Below are positions 4,218-5,422 of a stretch of DNA of 5,422 nt, piece by piece. The stretch comes from Acidobacteriaceae bacterium (GTDB taxonomy: Bacteria; Acidobacteriota; Terriglobia; Terriglobales; Acidobacteriaceae). Both the position numbers and the translations under genes were made by a program. The number at the start of each line of letters is the position of its first letter. Position 1 is the stretch's first letter. The stretch lies in contig PLSH01000406.1 of the NCBI GenBank assembly GCA_003165095.1, forward strand, positions 988 through 6,409, given 5' to 3'. Under the pieces are notes generated by a model that was not told where the DNA came from, made no database searches, and saw only the letters and a program-made list of their open reading frames with translations.

Positions 4218-5422
4218 TCAGGTGTGCATCGCTCCCACTTTGCCAAGACGCTTGCGCATTGTCACGAAGGTTTCCGTGTAGCGCTTGTTGAACGTGGCGC
4301 ACCCGATGTGCTCCTGCCGGATCATCAGCTCCAGGCAATTCAGGCAGGACGAGCAATAATTGATCTCGTTCTCTTTCCCGTCAATGAGCTTCTGCGGGGT
4401 TAATGGATCAGCCAGGGACTGCCGGCCGAGGCCCACCATGTCCATCACACCGTCATGAATGCATTTGGCCGCGTACGCGAATAGCGCCGTGTCGCGAGGA
4501 TTCATCGCGCCCAGTCTCGTGCTTTTGCCATCCCGGAACGGAGCGAAGTGAGAGCCGATAATGACCGTTTCCGGCTTGCAGGTCTTCTTCAGGAGATTCG
4601 CAAAGTAGGCGTGCATAAACGTCATGTACTCGTGATTGCGGTCCGCCTCGACGTAAGAGATCGTGATCGTCGGGTTCCCGATCGTTTCCACGAAGTAGGC
4701 GGCGCCGCGGGCTTCGAGGTTCTTGATGAAGTCGATCGGCTCGGTCATATCCATCACCGGAGAGTCCGGCGAGGCAGAGCCGAAGCCGCCCGGGAAGCCC
4801 TCCCACAGCGACACCTTGGATCCGATGATGAAGTTCGGATCGTTGACTGCCTTCTGAATGCGCTCGTAAAGGTCGTAGGCGAACCGGGAGCGGTTGCCCC
4901 AACTCCCGCCGTACTTCCACTTGCGGTCGTTGTAAGGACGCAGAATCTGATTGCCGAGATAGCCGTGGCAGAACTTCATGTCAATACCATCGGCGCCGGC
5001 GTCGTGCGCGATCTGCGAAGCCAGCACAAACTCATCCATGATCCTGTCCACTTCTTCGTCGGAGAGTAACTCTCCTTCGTAGCCCGGCAGATTTTTTGCC
5101 GTCACCCGGCGGGAAAACGCGGGATTGGAAAGTTCGCCGGCGTGAGTCAATTGGAAGACGAAGAGGGCCTGTGGATTGATTGCCTTCAGAGTGCGGACGA
5201 ACTTGGCGATCGCCGTGGCATTTTTCGGCATGATCTCGAGCTGGTTCATCCGCCCGCGGCTTTCGCCGGTGATTGTGATGGCTTCGAGGTCGACCAGGGC
5301 AAACCCGCCCTTGAAGAGGTTTTCATACCGGGCGTACGTCAGATCCGAGGGATTGCCAGCGGCGTCGGCGTCGGCACATTCCATGGGCTGCGCAAAGAAA
5401 CGATTCACGGCCGTAAAATTGC
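4218..5422 (-). CDS. NADH:flavin oxidoreductase (OYE / 2,4-dienoyl-CoA reductase type) with 4Fe-4S motif, 5' partial
   Basis: FMN-binding TIM-barrel oxidoreductase. Numbering is from the GTG at 5408, but the frame stays open to the right edge (N-F-T-A precede it), and NRFFAQPME is the family's NRxxxxPM motif that normally follows some 10-20 residues. The true start is therefore outside the window. Motifs: FQLTHAGE (85-92, the QLxHAG flavin/substrate site), the active-site stretch KFCHGYLGNQILRPYNDR (145-162) with YGGS, and at the C-terminus four cysteines C352, C355, C358 and C370 (C-x2-C-x2-C-x11-C), a 4Fe-4S ligand set as in 2,4-dienoyl-CoA reductase. The protein stops 26 residues after the last Cys, so the FAD/NAD(P) domain of the ~650-residue members is missing; electrons must come from elsewhere, or directly from NAD(P)H. 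Such enzymes reduce activated C=C bonds of enones or enoates; the substrate is unknown. A DeoC-like aldolase follows by 24 nt, suggesting one degradation pathway. Confidence 0.85.
   Translation of the reverse strand, partial: NFTAVNRFFAQPMECADADAAGNPSDLTYARYENLFKGGFALVDLEAITITGESRGRMNQLEIMPKNATAIAKFVRTLKAINPQALFVFQLTHAGELSNPAFSRRVTAKNLPGYEGELLSDEEVDRIMDEFVLASQIAHDAGADGIDMKFCHGYLGNQILRPYNDRKWKYGGSWGNRSRFAYDLYERIQKAVNDPNFIIGSKVSLWEGFPGGFGSASPDSPVMDMTEPIDFIKNLEARGAAYFVETIGNPTITISYVEADRNHEYMTFMHAYFANLLKKTCKPETVIIGSHFAPFRDGKSTRLGAMNPRDTALFAYAAKCIHDGVMDMVGLGRQSLADPLTPQKLIDGKENEINYCSSCLNCLELMIRQEHIGCATFNKRYTETFVTMRKRLGKVGAMHT

Noticed and set aside
3871..4356. Long alternative frames antisense or out of frame in the aldolase and oxidoreductase genes
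   Set aside because: They overlap clearly homologous coding sequence and show no domain; typical shadow frames in GC-rich DNA.

Overview
The window looks like moderately GC-rich chromosomal DNA (roughly 55-57% by eye) from a free-living bacterium with a large accessory gene set. An ECF sigma factor carrying its own zinc-finger domain, a stand-alone Fe-S ene-reductase-like protein and a YeiH-family transporter would suit an Acidobacteriota-type soil bacterium. That placement is a low-confidence guess, because there is no rRNA or other marker gene. I see no transposase, phage gene, CRISPR array, tRNA or rRNA.

Left half, + strand. Three genes read rightward: the 3' part of an ECF sigma factor with a C-terminal zinc-finger (anti-sigma-like) domain (1-779), an OsmC-family thiol protein (825-1244), and a YeiH/UPF0324 'putative sulfate exporter' family membrane transporter (best start 1327, end 2247). 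Gaps are about 45 and 82 nt, so co-transcription is likely. My inference is a sigma-controlled redox/sulfur response: thiol-peroxide chemistry plus export of a sulfur oxyanion.

Right half, - strand. Reading leftward from the right edge: a 5'-truncated flavin/Fe-S oxidoreductase of the OYE/2,4-dienoyl-CoA reductase type that lacks the usual C-terminal FAD/NAD(P) domain (4218-5422); a DeoC-like class I aldolase 24 nt downstream with its lysine catalytic machinery intact but a degenerate phosphate-binding loop (3450-4193); a winged-helix protein with a very acidic tail that begins, by TTG, immediately after and in frame with the aldolase stop (2940-3449); then two very small genes. The first is a 45-residue Cys-rich peptide with a strong ribosome binding site (2751-2888). 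The second is a 59-residue single-pass membrane protein with a His-rich tail (2392-2571). A perfect 8-bp hairpin sits exactly at the stop codon of the winged-helix gene, upstream of the Cys-rich peptide.

The two gene sets converge across a 144-bp spacer (2248-2391). The most unusual part is the left end of the - strand cluster: the winged-helix regulator, the hairpin, the Cys-rich peptide and the small membrane protein. It could be a small-peptide module (secreted, modified or metal-binding), but no peptide-modifying enzyme is visible in this window.
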